From: Pyxidicoccus trucidator
Lineage (GTDB): Bacteria > Myxococcota > Myxococcia > Myxococcales > Myxococcaceae
Length of the DNA stretch: 64,000 bases
Assembly: GCF_010894435.1 (NCBI RefSeq)
Contig: NZ_JAAIXZ010000029.1
Span: 1 to 64,000 of the forward strand
Reading direction: 5' to 3'
Shown: positions 1 through 9,437 of the stretch, piece by piece
Numbering within the stretch: the stretch's first letter is position 1
Layout: each line of letters begins with the position of its first letter
Notes under the pieces: generated by a model
What the model was told of the DNA's origin: nothing
The model's database searches: none
Seen by the model: the letters and a program-made list of their open reading frames with translations, nothing else
Program-made: the position numbers and the translations under genes

Positions 1-239
1 CCGGCAGGAGAGGGCCGGGCTTTGCCCGTTGCCGGAGCCAGAACCGATGCGAGGCCAAGCGCGCGGCCACCGTCAGGTTACGCTGCGACACCAACCCAGT
101 GTCAGCGCCCGGTGTGACCGATTCGGGATAGCCGTCCAACAACAGCGTCCTGCCCATGCGTCCGTGCGGCCCCCATCAGCGGCCCTCCTCGGCCCCTCCG
201 CTCCAGCCCTCACCCTCAACGCCTATACGCCGTGCGGCC

Positions 240-1925
240 TCAGTGGGCTCCGGCCGCTCGTGGCACCTCCGCTTTCACGAGCCTTTCCGCTCGCAGTCGG
301 CGCAGGCGACGATTGCTGATGGTCAGCCCGTCTATGTCGCCGGAGGCCGCTCGCGTGAAGGTGACGGTGCCGAGCGAGCCGGCGAAGCGGTCTCCTCCGA
401 CGGCATCCAGCACGACCTCGTCCCGGCGAGGCCAGCGTATCGCCAGCCTGCCGTCCGCGACGCGCACGGTGTAGGTCATGTCGACCTCATCGCCGCGGTA
501 CTGCCCGACGAATGCCGCCAACGCCGAGGCCGTGGGCATGGGCGCGCTCACGCGGACGAAGTCCCTCGTCGTGGGCCAGACATCCCTGATACTCAGCTCG
601 CGTGGGGCCCCGGCCGCCGGCTTCGAAAAGCGCCACACGTGCATCGACTCGCCCGGACGGAACGAGCCATTGCCGGTGTGCACGAAGGCCGTGGGCACGC
701 CGACCTGGCGCAGCGCTCCGTCCTTGAACTCCAGCCGCACCACCTCATCCGTCAAGGGGCTCCAGTAGTTGCCGGCCAGCGCCGACAGCTGCGCCTCCGG
801 CAGCTTCACGGCGGGCGGCATCACGTCCTTCATGTGCTTGCTCAGGTAGAGGTCGGCCGCCTTCCGCGTGAGCGCCGAAGGATCGATCGTCGAGCCGTTG
901 CACAACGCGACGATGGCCAGCCGGTGGTCCGGGAAGAGGAGGGCGTCCGTGCGGTAGCCGGCGTCCATGCCGTCGTGGCTCACCATGCGCAGGCCGCGGT
1001 AGTCCGCCAGATGCAGGCCACCGCCATAGGTGGTGGCGGTGCCGTCGTTCAGCTTGCCGGAGGTCTGCAACCACGCGACCAGCTTCTTCCCGCCGACACG
1101 CCCGTCGAGCAGGTTCTGCTCCCACTTCAGCAGGTCGCCGACCGTGGTGAGCAGGCTGGTGGAGCCGTCATTATGTGGGACGCTGATCCTCCAGCCGCCG
1201 CCTTCCCGGATGCTGTACGCCGAGGCGCGCTGGGGCACGACCTCTTTGTGGTCGTCGCGGAAATGGGTGTCGGTCATGCCGAGCGGCTTGAAGATCCGCT
1301 CGTCGGCGAACGCCCGCAGCGGCTTGCCGGAGACGCGCCGCACGATCACCGCCAGCAGCGTGTACGCGGCATTGCCGTACACGATCTCCGTGCCCGGCGC
1401 GAAGTTCACACCGCGCTGCCGGGTCAACACCCAGAGGATGTCTGCATCGGTGTACAGGTCGTCGCCGCGCCAGCCGGCCAGATTCAGCAACTGGCCCTGT
1501 TCGCGCAGGCCATTCGTGTGATGTATCAGGTGCGCGACGGTGATTGTCTTTCCATGGTCGGGCATCTCCGGCAGGTGTTTTCGGATGTCGTCGTCCAGCG
1601 ACAGCTTGCCCTCCTGCGCCAGCAGTCCGATGGCGAAGGCGATGAACTGCTTTGAGATGGAGGCGGTGTGGAAGTTGGATTGCGGCGTAATCGGCACGTC
1701 GTACTCCAGGTTCGCCATGCCGTAGCCGCGCGCGTAGTCGAGTGCGCCATCGCGAGAGATTCCCACGGCGCAGCCGGGTGAGTCCCTGCCACTCCATGGC
1801 GCGAGGAGGGCGTCCACCTGCTGATGACGGTCGATGGCGGGGGCGCCTTCACCCGCGGCGGCCATGGCGGGGGAGGACGTCAGGCCGAGGAGGAGGAACG
1901 ACGACACGAAAGACTTGCGCAGCAT
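240..1925 (-). CDS. Exported class C beta-lactamase-like serine hydrolase
   Basis: Predicted 561-residue exported enzyme of the beta-lactamase/DD-peptidase-like serine hydrolase family (Pfam Beta-lactamase). The N-terminus is a signal peptide ending near the Ala-rich segment at residues 20-25. The catalytic SxxK motif is SISK at residues 89-92, the YxN motif is YGN at 183-185, and a later HDG triplet near residue 325 sits where the third motif normally lies. The remaining C-terminal ~200 residues look like the lipocalin-like extension common in these hydrolases. I prefer the ATG at 1925 because the 13 residues before it lack signal-peptide character. The substrate cannot be read from the sequence; peptidoglycan peptide or ester hydrolysis are both possible. 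It is transcribed alone, divergently from the next gene. Confidence 0.85.
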   Translation of the reverse strand: MLRKSFVSSFLLLGLTSSPAMAAAGEGAPAIDRHQQVDALLAPWSGRDSPGCAVGISRDGALDYARGYGMANLEYDVPITPQSNFHTASISKQFIAFAIGLLAQEGKLSLDDDIRKHLPEMPDHGKTITVAHLIHHTNGLREQGQLLNLAGWRGDDLYTDADILWVLTRQRGVNFAPGTEIVYGNAAYTLLAVIVRRVSGKPLRAFADERIFKPLGMTDTHFRDDHKEVVPQRASAYSIREGGGWRISVPHNDGSTSLLTTVGDLLKWEQNLLDGRVGGKKLVAWLQTSGKLNDGTATTYGGGLHLADYRGLRMVSHDGMDAGYRTDALLFPDHRLAIVALCNGSTIDPSALTRKAADLYLSKHMKDVMPPAVKLPEAQLSALAGNYWSPLTDEVVRLEFKDGALRQVGVPTAFVHTGNGSFRPGESMHVWRFSKPAAGAPRELSIRDVWPTTRDFVRVSAPMPTASALAAFVGQYRGDEVDMTYTVRVADGRLAIRWPRRDEVVLDAVGGDRFAGSLGTVTFTRAASGDIDGLTISNRRLRRLRAERLVKAEVPRAAGAH

Positions 1926-2274
1926 GAGGTGCTGTCTCCGGAGCAACGGGATTGCAGGCGCCACGGTGCCAGAGTGGGCGCCGCACGGGAGGAGTCTTCA
2001 GCCGGTGGGGACGGGCCTGCGGCGAACGGGCGCTCCCGTGCGGCGAACGGGTCGCCGGTCGCGAGGGTGCCCTCTATACTGTGGCCCTGGACTGCTGGCC
2101 AAGGCGGGATGCGCGCTCACCCGCTCCTCGCAACCCAAGGGAGAGGCCGCTGCTCGTCAGGCGACTGACTGCCTTTCGAGCGGCCTGGAATGACGGGTGC
2201 CCGGACTGTTTTGCCTCCCGCCGGGGAAGGCTGCTAAGCGTGCGCCTGGCATCCATACCAAGGCAAAAGACACC

Positions 2275-5200
2275 ATGCGACATGTGCTCTGGCTCTGGCT
2301 CGTCCCCCTCGTGGCGGTGGCGCAGCCGGCCTTCCGGGTCCGCGACCTCCGGCAGGTGCAGGACACCGCGGCGGCGGACTCGCACCCGACGGAAGTCACC
2401 GCGTTCAAGAACGGCGTCGTCTTCGCCCCGCTGCGCAGCTTGGAGCGTGAGCCCTGGTGGAGCGATGGCACGGCGGCGGGCACCGTGCAGCTCGTGGATG
2501 CGCACCTGGGGCCGGGCTCCTCGGATCCACATGAGTTCACGCCCATGGGCGACAGGCTCTTCTTCGTGGCCCAGGTGAGCTACTCCTACGCCGACCAGGC
2601 GCTCTTCGTGACGGACGGCACCCCCGGAGGGACACGCCAGGTGCGCCGGCTGAGGGCTGCCCGCAACCTCACCGTGGTGGGCTCCACCCTGTTCTTCTCC
2701 GCCGGAGATGGCAAGACGGCCTCCGGCTTCAGCCTCTGGAAGAGCGACGGCACCTCCGAGGGCACCGTCCCAGTCGCGCCGCTCCCCAGCAGCAGCAGCG
2801 GCGTCCTCAACGCCTGGAGCTTCACCGCCGTGGGCAGCACCCTCTTCTTCGGCGCCGACCAGAGCGCGACGGGCTCGGAGTTGTGGAAGAGCGACGGCAC
2901 AGCCGAGGGGACCGTCATGGTTCGCGACATCAGTCCCGGCGCCGAAAGCTCCGATCCCGCGGACTTCGCCGCGGTGGGCTCCACGCTCTTCTTCGCCGCC
3001 AGCGACGGGGTCAACGGCAGGGAGCTGTGGAAGTCGGATGGCACCCGGGACGGCACGGTGCTGGTGGCGAACATCTCGCCCGCGTCCGAGCACTCGACCC
3101 CCTTCGGCCTCACGGCGGTGGGCTCCACGCTCGTCTTCTTCGCCCACAATGGGGCGAACGGGTACGAGCCCTGGAGGTCGGACGGCACTCCGGAGGGGAC
3201 CGTCATGGTGGCGGACCTGGCGACGGGGAGCTCGAGCTCCGTGGACAAGAACAACCCCCGCTACGACGTGAGGACCGTGGTGGGCTCGACGCTCTACTTC
3301 GTCGCCTCGGGCACCAGCACGGGGCTCGCCTTGTGGAAGACGGACGGGACGGCGGCGGGCACCGTACCCATCCGCAACGCGGCCGGTAACCGCTTCATCC
3401 CCTACGACATCGCGGCCGTGGGCTCCACCGTCTTCTTCACCTCCGGCACCGGCGCCACCCACAGCGAGAAGGTGCTGTGGAAGACCGACGGCACCGCCGC
3501 GGGCACCCTGCTGGTGAGTGCGCTGCCGGCCATCACCGGGGAGATCGGGTGGGGCCAGTTCGCCAGCTCCGGCGGACGGCTGTTCTTCGCTGCTAGCAGC
3601 AGCGCGGCGGGCCTGGAGCTGTGGACGAGCGACGGCACCTCGGCCGGCACCGTGAGCGTGAAGGACATCCACCCGCGCAACAGCTCGTCCTCGCCGGAGG
3701 TGGGCGTGGCGCTGGGCAACGTGCTGCTCTTCGCGGCGGAGGATGGAACGCTCGGCAAGGAGCTGTGGAAGACGGACGGCACCGAGGCGGGCACGGTGCT
3801 GGTGAAGGACCTCCGGCCGGGGAGTTCCTCCTCGAACCCCACGTCCTTCACGCGACTGGGGAGCGTGGTGTACTTCGCGGCCAACGACGGGACGAGCGGC
3901 GAGGAGCTGTGGAAGACGGATGGCACCGAGGCGGGCACCACGCGCGTGACGGACCTTCCGCCCGGCCAGGGGCGCTCCTTGTTCACGTGGCTGACGGCGT
4001 GGGGGGAGAGCCTCTACTTCCTCGCCAACATCGCGGGGAGCGGCGACGAGCTGTGGAAGACGGACGGCACCGAGGCGGGCACCGTGAGGCTGAAGGACAT
4101 CCGCACCGGTGGCGTCAGCGGGTCGTCCAGCACCGCGAAGCCGGTGGTGGCCAACGGGCTGCTCTTCTTCGAGGCCAACGACGGCGCCAGCGGCTGGGAG
4201 CTGTGGAAGTCGGATGGCACCCCGGCGGGCACCGCGCTGGTGAGGGACATGCGCCCCGGGAGCGAGGGGCTGAGCTACAATGGCTCCTCCAGGCTGGCGC
4301 GCGTGGGCAGCAACGTCTTCTACTCCGTCCATTACCTCAGCAGCCCCGAGGATGAGCGCTGCGAGCTGTGGAGGTCGGATGGCACGAGCGACGGCAGCAT
4401 CCAGCTCGGCACCTTCTCGTGCGACAGCGCGATTGACTCGATGGTGGAGTTCCGGGGCCACCTCTACTTCGTCGCCGAGGGCCACCAGCTCTGGCGCAGC
4501 GACGGCACGCCGCCAGGCACCTCCATGGTGGGGGACTGGAACCCCGGGGCGCCGTCCGCCCGGTACTCCGGCGGGCTCCTGCCGGTGGGCTCCACGCTGT
4601 TCTTCGCCGCGGATGACGGTGTGCACGGGGCGGAGCTGTGGAAGACGGATGGCACGTGGGAGGGCACCGCGCGCCTGACGGACCTGGCGCCCGGGCCGAT
4701 GGCCTCGGTGGTGGGGCCGCTGATCGCCAGCCAGCGCCTGCTGTGGTTCGCGGGCAGCGACGGCACCAGTGGCTTGGAGCTGTGGCAGTCGGACGGCACG
4801 GTGCAGGGGACGCGGCGGGTCCATGACATCGCGGCCGGGGCGACTTCCTCCAGCCCCGGGCCGGTGGTCGGGGCGGGCGGCAAGCTGTTCTTCGCGGCCA
4901 GTGATGCGGACGGGGACCGCGAGCTGTGGGCGCACTCGGTGGACCCCACTCCGCCGCGCATCGTGCCGGAGGTGGTGGGCACCCTGGGGGAGGGGGGCTG
5001 GTACACCTCCGACGTGAGCGTCTCCTTCCACGTGGAGGATGACGAGTCGCCGCTGGGCGAGGCGAGCGGGTGTGGGCCTTTCGTGCTCACCTTCGACAGC
5101 GCCGGGCGGACCGTCACCTGTACGGCGTCCTCCTGGGGCGGGAGCGCCACGCAGAGCGTGCTGCTCAAGCGGGACGCCACGCCGCCCACGCTGAACTGCC

Positions 5201-5790
5201 CGGACCCCGTCCAACTGGAGGCCACCGGGCCGGACGGGGCGGCGGCGCTCCCCGCTCCGGTGGCCCAGGATGCGATGGACGCGGCGCCCATGGTGACGAC
5301 GAGCGTGTCCCCCGGCACGGCGGTGGGGCTGGGGACCACACAGGTGAGCGCGTCGGCGCGGGACGCGGCTGGCAACGTGAGCACCTGCACGTTCCAGGTG
5401 GCGGTGCGGGACACGGTGGCTCCGGGCTTGAGCTGCCCCGCCGCGGTGGAGACCGAGAGCACCCGGCCGGAGTTCTCGGCGGTGGCCACGGACCTCGTGG
5501 ATGCGTCACCGGCGCTGGAATACAGCCATGCGTCCGGCTCGGAGTTTTCCGTGGGGGAGACTCGCGTGACGGTGACGGCGACGGATGACTCGGGCAACCG
5601 CGCGAGCTGCACCTTCCCGGTGCGGGTCCGTGGTGAGGATGATGAGGAGGAGGATGAGGATGAGGAGGAGGGACAGGGCGGTGGCGAGAGCGGGTGCGGC
5701 TGCGCCAGCACCGCCGACGTGCCGCTGGCGGCGTATGCCCTGATGCTGTGGGTTGCGCTCGCCGCGGTCCGCCGCCGGGCCCGTTCGTAG
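2275..5790 (+). CDS. ELWxxDGT-repeat surface protein with HYR domains and MYXO-CTERM tail
   Basis: Predicted 1171-residue exported protein. After a signal peptide (MRHVLWLWLVPLVAVAQ) there are 17 recognisable copies of an LWKSDGTxxGT motif, spaced about 45-60 residues, which fits the ELWxxDGT repeat family and a multi-bladed propeller. Around residues 930-1120 come two HYR/Ig-like modules with paired cysteines. The end is an acidic Asp/Glu run, a GCGC cysteine motif, a hydrophobic segment and a final Arg cluster, which is the MYXO-CTERM sorting signal known from Myxococcota. It is therefore probably anchored at the outer surface. An upstream in-frame ATG at 2197 exists, but 2275 gives the signal peptide directly. 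Ligand and role are unknown; adhesion is an inference. Confidence 0.9.
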   Translation: MRHVLWLWLVPLVAVAQPAFRVRDLRQVQDTAAADSHPTEVTAFKNGVVFAPLRSLEREPWWSDGTAAGTVQLVDAHLGPGSSDPHEFTPMGDRLFFVAQVSYSYADQALFVTDGTPGGTRQVRRLRAARNLTVVGSTLFFSAGDGKTASGFSLWKSDGTSEGTVPVAPLPSSSSGVLNAWSFTAVGSTLFFGADQSATGSELWKSDGTAEGTVMVRDISPGAESSDPADFAAVGSTLFFAASDGVNGRELWKSDGTRDGTVLVANISPASEHSTPFGLTAVGSTLVFFAHNGANGYEPWRSDGTPEGTVMVADLATGSSSSVDKNNPRYDVRTVVGSTLYFVASGTSTGLALWKTDGTAAGTVPIRNAAGNRFIPYDIAAVGSTVFFTSGTGATHSEKVLWKTDGTAAGTLLVSALPAITGEIGWGQFASSGGRLFFAASSSAAGLELWTSDGTSAGTVSVKDIHPRNSSSSPEVGVALGNVLLFAAEDGTLGKELWKTDGTEAGTVLVKDLRPGSSSSNPTSFTRLGSVVYFAANDGTSGEELWKTDGTEAGTTRVTDLPPGQGRSLFTWLTAWGESLYFLANIAGSGDELWKTDGTEAGTVRLKDIRTGGVSGSSSTAKPVVANGLLFFEANDGASGWELWKSDGTPAGTALVRDMRPGSEGLSYNGSSRLARVGSNVFYSVHYLSSPEDERCELWRSDGTSDGSIQLGTFSCDSAIDSMVEFRGHLYFVAEGHQLWRSDGTPPGTSMVGDWNPGAPSARYSGGLLPVGSTLFFAADDGVHGAELWKTDGTWEGTARLTDLAPGPMASVVGPLIASQRLLWFAGSDGTSGLELWQSDGTVQGTRRVHDIAAGATSSSPGPVVGAGGKLFFAASDADGDRELWAHSVDPTPPRIVPEVVGTLGEGGWYTSDVSVSFHVEDDESPLGEASGCGPFVLTFDSAGRTVTCTASSWGGSATQSVLLKRDATPPTLNCPDPVQLEATGPDGAAALPAPVAQDAMDAAPMVTTSVSPGTAVGLGTTQVSASARDAAGNVSTCTFQVAVRDTVAPGLSCPAAVETESTRPEFSAVATDLVDASPALEYSHASGSEFSVGETRVTVTATDDSGNRASCTFPVRVRGEDDEEEDEDEEEGQGGGESGCGCASTADVPLAAYALMLWVALAAVRRRARS

Positions 5791-6043
5791 GCGGCGGACC
5801 ATGCTGTGGGCCCGTTGCCGCATTGGGGCGAGCAGCGGGCAGAGGTCCGCAGTTGGCCCTCCCGCTCGAGGGCCGTCAGGTCGTTGGCGGAGTCATGCTG
5901 AGAGCCATCCAACCTCCCTTCGGGAGCAACGCCGGGGCGGCTGTCGGAGGAACTGGAGTTGGCAGTCCTTGGCTTACGGCTTTCTGTTTTCTCCTGAACG
6001 TCTACAATTCTCTCTGTAGTCGATGGCTATCCAGGGAGTCACC

Positions 6044-6331
6044 ATGAACTCGATAAAGCTGAAGATGTCGTTGTCCGGACTTGCACTGCTGATGGGGCTC
6101 TTCACGGGCATGACCTTGGCAATCGCCCCCGACTCCGCACCGGGGTTTTCTCCCTCGACGGCCGTCGCGACTGGGAAAGCGGAGCCCGTGTCCTTGTCGG
6201 AGGATGGCAACGACAACTCCTTTCCGCGGCCCATGATCTGCACTCTTTCCTGCAGGTTCTGCAGCCATACCATCGGATGTCCCCCGGGTGAGGGCACCTG
6301 CGCCGAAACCGTCTGCGTAAATCTCGACTGA
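6044..6331 (+). CDS. Small exported Cys-rich peptide
   Basis: A 95-residue protein with a lysine-containing n-region, a hydrophobic core (about residues 9-26) and a mature part that is Ser/Pro-rich, then holds six cysteines near the C-terminus (CTLSCRFC, GCPPGEGTC, ETVC). It looks like a secreted disulfide-stabilised peptide of the kind scattered through myxobacterial genomes. The start at 6044 is preceded by a purine-rich stretch; an ATG at 6023 is also in frame but weaker. I do not recognise a family. A bacteriocin-like or structural role is possible, but nothing in the sequence decides it. Confidence 0.7.
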   Translation: MNSIKLKMSLSGLALLMGLFTGMTLAIAPDSAPGFSPSTAVATGKAEPVSLSEDGNDNSFPRPMICTLSCRFCSHTIGCPPGEGTCAETVCVNLD

Positions 6332-6604
6332 GGCCTGGGAAGCGCTCTTCCCAATGCCAGACGCAAACACACCTGGCCCCATCATCCTGCGAACCCGCAC
6401 AATCGGCCGGTCAGAGGCCTCCACGCTGTAGAGGCCAAGGTTCCCACCAGAGCCGCTGACGGTTGCTGTATGGCATGCAGCAGGCCCACGCGGTGGCCGA
6501 GCCCCAGGCGCCCCGGAGGCGCCCGGGAGAAAGGTGTTCGAGGGCGAAGCGCCGGCCAGCGACAGGCTTCTCAACCGGAGGTGAGTTCGGCGCTCCAGCG
6601 CCGT

Positions 6605-7324
6605 TCAGCGCGCGGGCAGTTCGCGGAAGGTGACGCCGTCCAGTTCCAGTCGGCGCACCGCCTCCATGAAGCGCTCGGTGCCGATGAGCATCGTGGCGAA
6701 GTTGCCCACACGGAACAGGTCCAGGTCCGTGGGGAGTGAGGCCGCGTCGAGAATGGGCTCGTCCGGGCGTCCGAAACCGTGCCGGCCGCAGGTGGCACAT
6801 GGCGGAGGCGCGTCCGGCGGGATGCAGTCCGGGTGCAGCTTGCCCAGGGGATGAAGCTGGAGGTCGAGCAGCTCCGGCGGGTTGTTCTTCTGTCGGAAGC
6901 GCAGCGCCGTCCGGCAGGGCTCCAAGCCCCGTAGGTCTTCGGCCTGCAGGCGCTCCAGCGCGTCCCGGCGCGCCATGAGCACCCCCACCAGCCACGAGAA
7001 GGCAGGGAATCTTCCGAAGGCGGGGCCCACCAATGGGCCGAAGCCCGTGCCGGGTGGCAGTATGGCCCCCGAAGGCGCCAGGGGGCGCACCAGTTCGCGC
7101 AGGCGGGTGAACTCGGAGAAGGACTCGCGCCTTGCCTTCTCGAACTCACGGCGCTCGGGCAACTGGGACAGGTCCACGCACGGATAGTAGTGGCCTGCGG
7201 CGGCCCAGGTGACGCAGGCGGGGCATGTGGTCCCTGGAAGCGACCATTTGGACGCGGCGTTGACCTCCCCGCCGTACGTCTCCGCGACCGACCTGTCCTC
7301 GCGCATCCAGAAAAACCGGGTCAT
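6605..7324 (-). CDS. SitI6-type double-CXXCG immunity protein
   Basis: 239-residue cytoplasmic protein of the Myxococcus double-CXXCG paralogous family (TIGR02264-like), to which SitI6 immunity proteins belong. It starts MTRFFWMRED, a family-typical N-terminus. The first cysteine pair is CPAC at residues 34-37 (the usual following Gly is Val here) and the second is CATCG at 176-180. Its ATG overlaps the stop of the upstream toxin gene (ATGA at 7321-7324), so translation is probably coupled. By family knowledge it should neutralise the adjacent lipoprotein toxin when that toxin arrives from a sibling cell by TraAB-mediated outer-membrane exchange. Assignment rests on motifs and gene pairing. 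Confidence 0.82.
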   Translation of the reverse strand: MTRFFWMREDRSVAETYGGEVNAASKWSLPGTTCPACVTWAAAGHYYPCVDLSQLPERREFEKARRESFSEFTRLRELVRPLAPSGAILPPGTGFGPLVGPAFGRFPAFSWLVGVLMARRDALERLQAEDLRGLEPCRTALRFRQKNNPPELLDLQLHPLGKLHPDCIPPDAPPPCATCGRHGFGRPDEPILDAASLPTDLDLFRVGNFATMLIGTERFMEAVRRLELDGVTFRELPAR

Positions 7325-7980
7325 GTGCCGGCATGATAGGGCTGGATGGGCCCTCCCAGGAGTTGGAACCGGTAGATGAGCTCGCCGGCGTGCTTGAAGA
7401 TCTGCTCGGGAGAGGCACCGGGGTACGCCTCCTTGAAATCCCGCCAAGCTTGGTTCCACGGCCCCCCACGTCCTCCGGGGTTGTGAATCCGCCGGTGCAG
7501 GTCCAGCGGAATGGGCAGGGTGTAGCTGTGGATCTTGACGCCTTGCTGCTCGAACCAGAGCGCCAGCTCTCGCTCCTGGGGAAAGATGTGGTGTTTCTCC
7601 CAGCGACCAGGCGGGAGCCGGTGTGACGGGGGGATGATTCGCTCGGGGGCGCCGTTCCAGTTGGGGAAGACCTTGACGGCGCCACCGGGCAGCTTCCCCG
7701 CGCCGCCCCAGTTCCTCCGCGGGCCACTGCCCGGCGCCGCCGGAGGAGGGCGCGCCCCCGGGAAACGTGCCGGCGCGACTTCACCGGGCGCGTCCTCGCA
7801 GCGGTAGAAGCCGCAGGTGTCACCCAGACACAGGAGAGTGACGCACTGGTCCTCCTCGGGGTCGTCGCACTCCACCGCAGCCCCGTCCCACGCCTGTTGC
7901 AAGGCAGGGCCTGGGGTCGTGGAGCAACCCAGCAACGAGGCGGCGAGCAGCGAAAGCCACAAAACGTGAAGAGTTCGCAT
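7321..7980 (-). CDS. SitA6-type lipoprotein toxin with HNH-like nuclease end
   Basis: 219-residue predicted lipoprotein: hydrophobic n-terminus with lipobox ending LLGC (Cys19), a Cys-containing linker, a Pro/Gly-rich region and a C-terminal domain matching the TIGR02269/DUF2380 family. The C-terminal domain has KHHIFP at residues 129-134 and HRRIHN at 162-167, resembling a His-Me finger (HNH-like) nuclease core, and ends IFKHAGELIYRFQLLGGPIQP. SitA lipoproteins in myxobacteria are transferred between cells by outer-membrane exchange and poison non-immune partners. The immunity gene follows with a 4-base overlap. Nuclease activity is inferred from the histidine pattern only. Confidence 0.82.
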   Translation of the reverse strand: MRTLHVLWLSLLAASLLGCSTTPGPALQQAWDGAAVECDDPEEDQCVTLLCLGDTCGFYRCEDAPGEVAPARFPGARPPPAAPGSGPRRNWGGAGKLPGGAVKVFPNWNGAPERIIPPSHRLPPGRWEKHHIFPQERELALWFEQQGVKIHSYTLPIPLDLHRRIHNPGGRGGPWNQAWRDFKEAYPGASPEQIFKHAGELIYRFQLLGGPIQPYHAGT

Positions 7981-7984
7981 AGCC

Positions 7985-8161
7985 GGCGAACCCTAGCACC
8001 TTGCCCTCCTGGAGCCGGGCCTCGCCGCTCTCCAGCCGCTGTGCAGCGGCTACGACAGCGGCCCCAACGCCACCACCACGGACGCCTGGGCGGACCTCCT
8101 CGCGGCGCCGGACAAGCAGGTGTCGCTACCCAGCGGCGCGAACTGGCGGGTCATCCCGTAG
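7985..8161 (+). pseudogene. C-terminal scrap of an unidentified protein
   Basis: An open plus-strand frame from about 8010 to a stop at 8159-8161 encodes protein-like sequence (LCSGYDSGPNATTTDAWADL, then a short segment ending NWRVIP) but has no plausible start. It lies directly upstream of sitA6 on the opposite strand. It looks like the 3' end of a gene whose front is lost. The family is not recognised; a phage or surface protein is possible given the other remnants up to 9374. Confidence 0.35.
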
Positions 8162-8171
8162 CGCCGCGTCG

Positions 8172-8657
8172 TCAGGCTGCGACGGCACGCATTCTTCGAC
8201 GCAGGCGGACTGCCTCCACCTCTACCGGAGGCGGGGCGGCCAAGCCCGTTGCCCGCTGAACCATCAGCGACACCATGGTCGCCTCTTCAAGACGTCCCGC
8301 CTTGAGGAGACCCGCTCGCAATGACTCTCGCGAAATGCCCTTGAGCCGCGCCTCTACCGCCATGGTGCCCGGCGGGAGATGAGGCTTAAGGGGAACCCGT
8401 GAAAGGAACAGAGAGCTGATCGACGCGGGGGCGTGGCTCTTTTTGTACTGCTGCTGGTAGCTGAACCAGGGCTTAACGTCTTCAAGGAGCCACTCAATCC
8501 GTATGCTCTTGAAGCGCTTAAGCCCCAGGAAGGATTCCAACTCGGAGCGAACCAGCACGATGCAGTCAAGCCCGCGTCTCCATGCTTCGGCGCTGAGGTA
8601 TTGGGCGAGAATGCGGTGCTGGCGCTTGCAGTACTGTCGGTGGGCTTCGGTGGCCAT
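8172..8657 (-). CDS. Hypothetical protein
   Basis: 161-residue predicted soluble protein starting MATEAHRQYC. It is basic, rich in Arg, Lys and Leu, with helices likely throughout and no signal peptide or membrane segment. Codon use is less GC-biased than neighbouring genes. I do not recognise a family. It sits between the sitA6 gene and decayed phage-like frames, so it may be a cargo gene of a lost mobile element or part of the Sit locus. A longer start at 8696 is in frame, but the residues before 8657 look less protein-like. Confidence 0.5.
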   Translation of the reverse strand: MATEAHRQYCKRQHRILAQYLSAEAWRRGLDCIVLVRSELESFLGLKRFKSIRIEWLLEDVKPWFSYQQQYKKSHAPASISSLFLSRVPLKPHLPPGTMAVEARLKGISRESLRAGLLKAGRLEEATMVSLMVQRATGLAAPPPVEVEAVRLRRRMRAVAA

Positions 8658-8701
8658 AGGCCCGGCTTCTACGCCATGTCCGTGAGAGAATTCCACTCAC
8701 A

Positions 8702-9023
8702 GCCTCAGTCCTGCACGGACCCGGGCCCTTCTACTGGCTCATCCTGTCGGCATGGTTCGGCCTGGTGGTCCTGCGAGGCCGGAGTTACCCCTGCGGCGCA
8801 GGCTCCTTCCTCGGGCCCAGGAGGCGCTCCATCTCCGTCTGGAGTTCCGCGCGATCCCGTGGGGCGCGGGCAGCCGCTGGCCGACATCTACCTCACGGCG
8901 GCGGAGGCGGAGGCGCTGCGCATGCTCTCGCTGGTGACGGCACTGAGTCCGAGCGTCGTGGTGGGCCTCGCGCTGCTGGAGCTGGCCGCCGCACGGGGAA
9001 TCAAGCCCAAGGGGGGCCGGTGA
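8702..9023 (+). pseudogene. Frameshifted phage-like gene remnant 1
   Basis: Coding-type sequence is spread over at least two plus-strand frames. One frame gives a hydrophobic piece (GPFYWLILSAWFGLVVL, about 8726-8776). Another gives ADIYLTAAEAEALRMLSLV and continues to a stop at 9021-9023 (about 8880-9023). Together they look like one gene broken by frameshifts. The stop overlaps a GTG that begins the next remnant, a phage-style gene junction. It lies next to tRNA-Asp, the known attB site of phage Mx8, so prophage decay is the likely source, but no phage family was identified. Confidence 0.4.
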
Positions 9024-9374
9024 ACGCGGAACTGGTGGAGGCCGGCCGGGCGACGGTGGACGAGGCCGTGCTGGTGGAAGTGCGCGGTGTGCCTCGAGGA
9101 GTGGAGGGGCCCGTCGAGCCCTTCGCCGCGCGGGTGGTGCAACTCACCAGCCTCGGCACGCACCTGGAGCTGGCGGACGGCTCGAGCGCCTACGGGCGGT
9201 GGGGCGGTGCGGCGCTACCTCGCCGCGCGGATCATCGCGTCGCGGCCGGAGGACCTGGCCACGGTGCCCACGGAGTCCCTGCGTGCCGCAGTGGTGGCGG
9301 TGGAGGCCGCGCAGCGGGAGCGGGAGGCGAGGCGAAGGAGAGGCTGGCGGCCCGCCTCAGAGCAGGCGCGCTGA
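9020..9374 (+). pseudogene. Frameshifted phage-like gene remnant 2
   Basis: Begins with GTG at 9020 overlapping the previous stop. The first frame reads sensibly (VNAELVEAGRATVDEAV through LELADGSSAYGR) to about 9198. Sense then continues in another frame (VRRYLAARIIASRPEDLATV) to a stop at 9372-9374, with a Glu/Arg-rich C-terminus. A single frameshift near 9195-9210 would join the two into a ~115-residue protein. Product unknown; the tight junction and location suggest phage morphogenesis or a small regulatory gene. Confidence 0.45.
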
Positions 9375-9437
9375 GGCCGCGCGGCAACTCCCAATAGACT
9401 CCCAAACAGCAGGCGTCCGAGCAGGGCCCGGAAAGAC

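Noticed and set aside
41-239. Possible start of a gene left of the serine hydrolase
   Set aside because: No frame with a start, ribosome-binding site or motif; too short to judge at the window edge.
2275-4960. Tandem repeats considered as a CRISPR or non-coding array
   Set aside because: The repeats are protein-coding, in frame, of unequal spacing and translate to ELWxxDGT motifs. No CRISPR array or cas gene is present in the window.
2074-5214. Long minus-strand frame opposite the ELWxxDGT gene
   Set aside because: It is the mirror of a repetitive GC-rich gene; no start signal or motif, and periodicity merely reflects the sense repeats.
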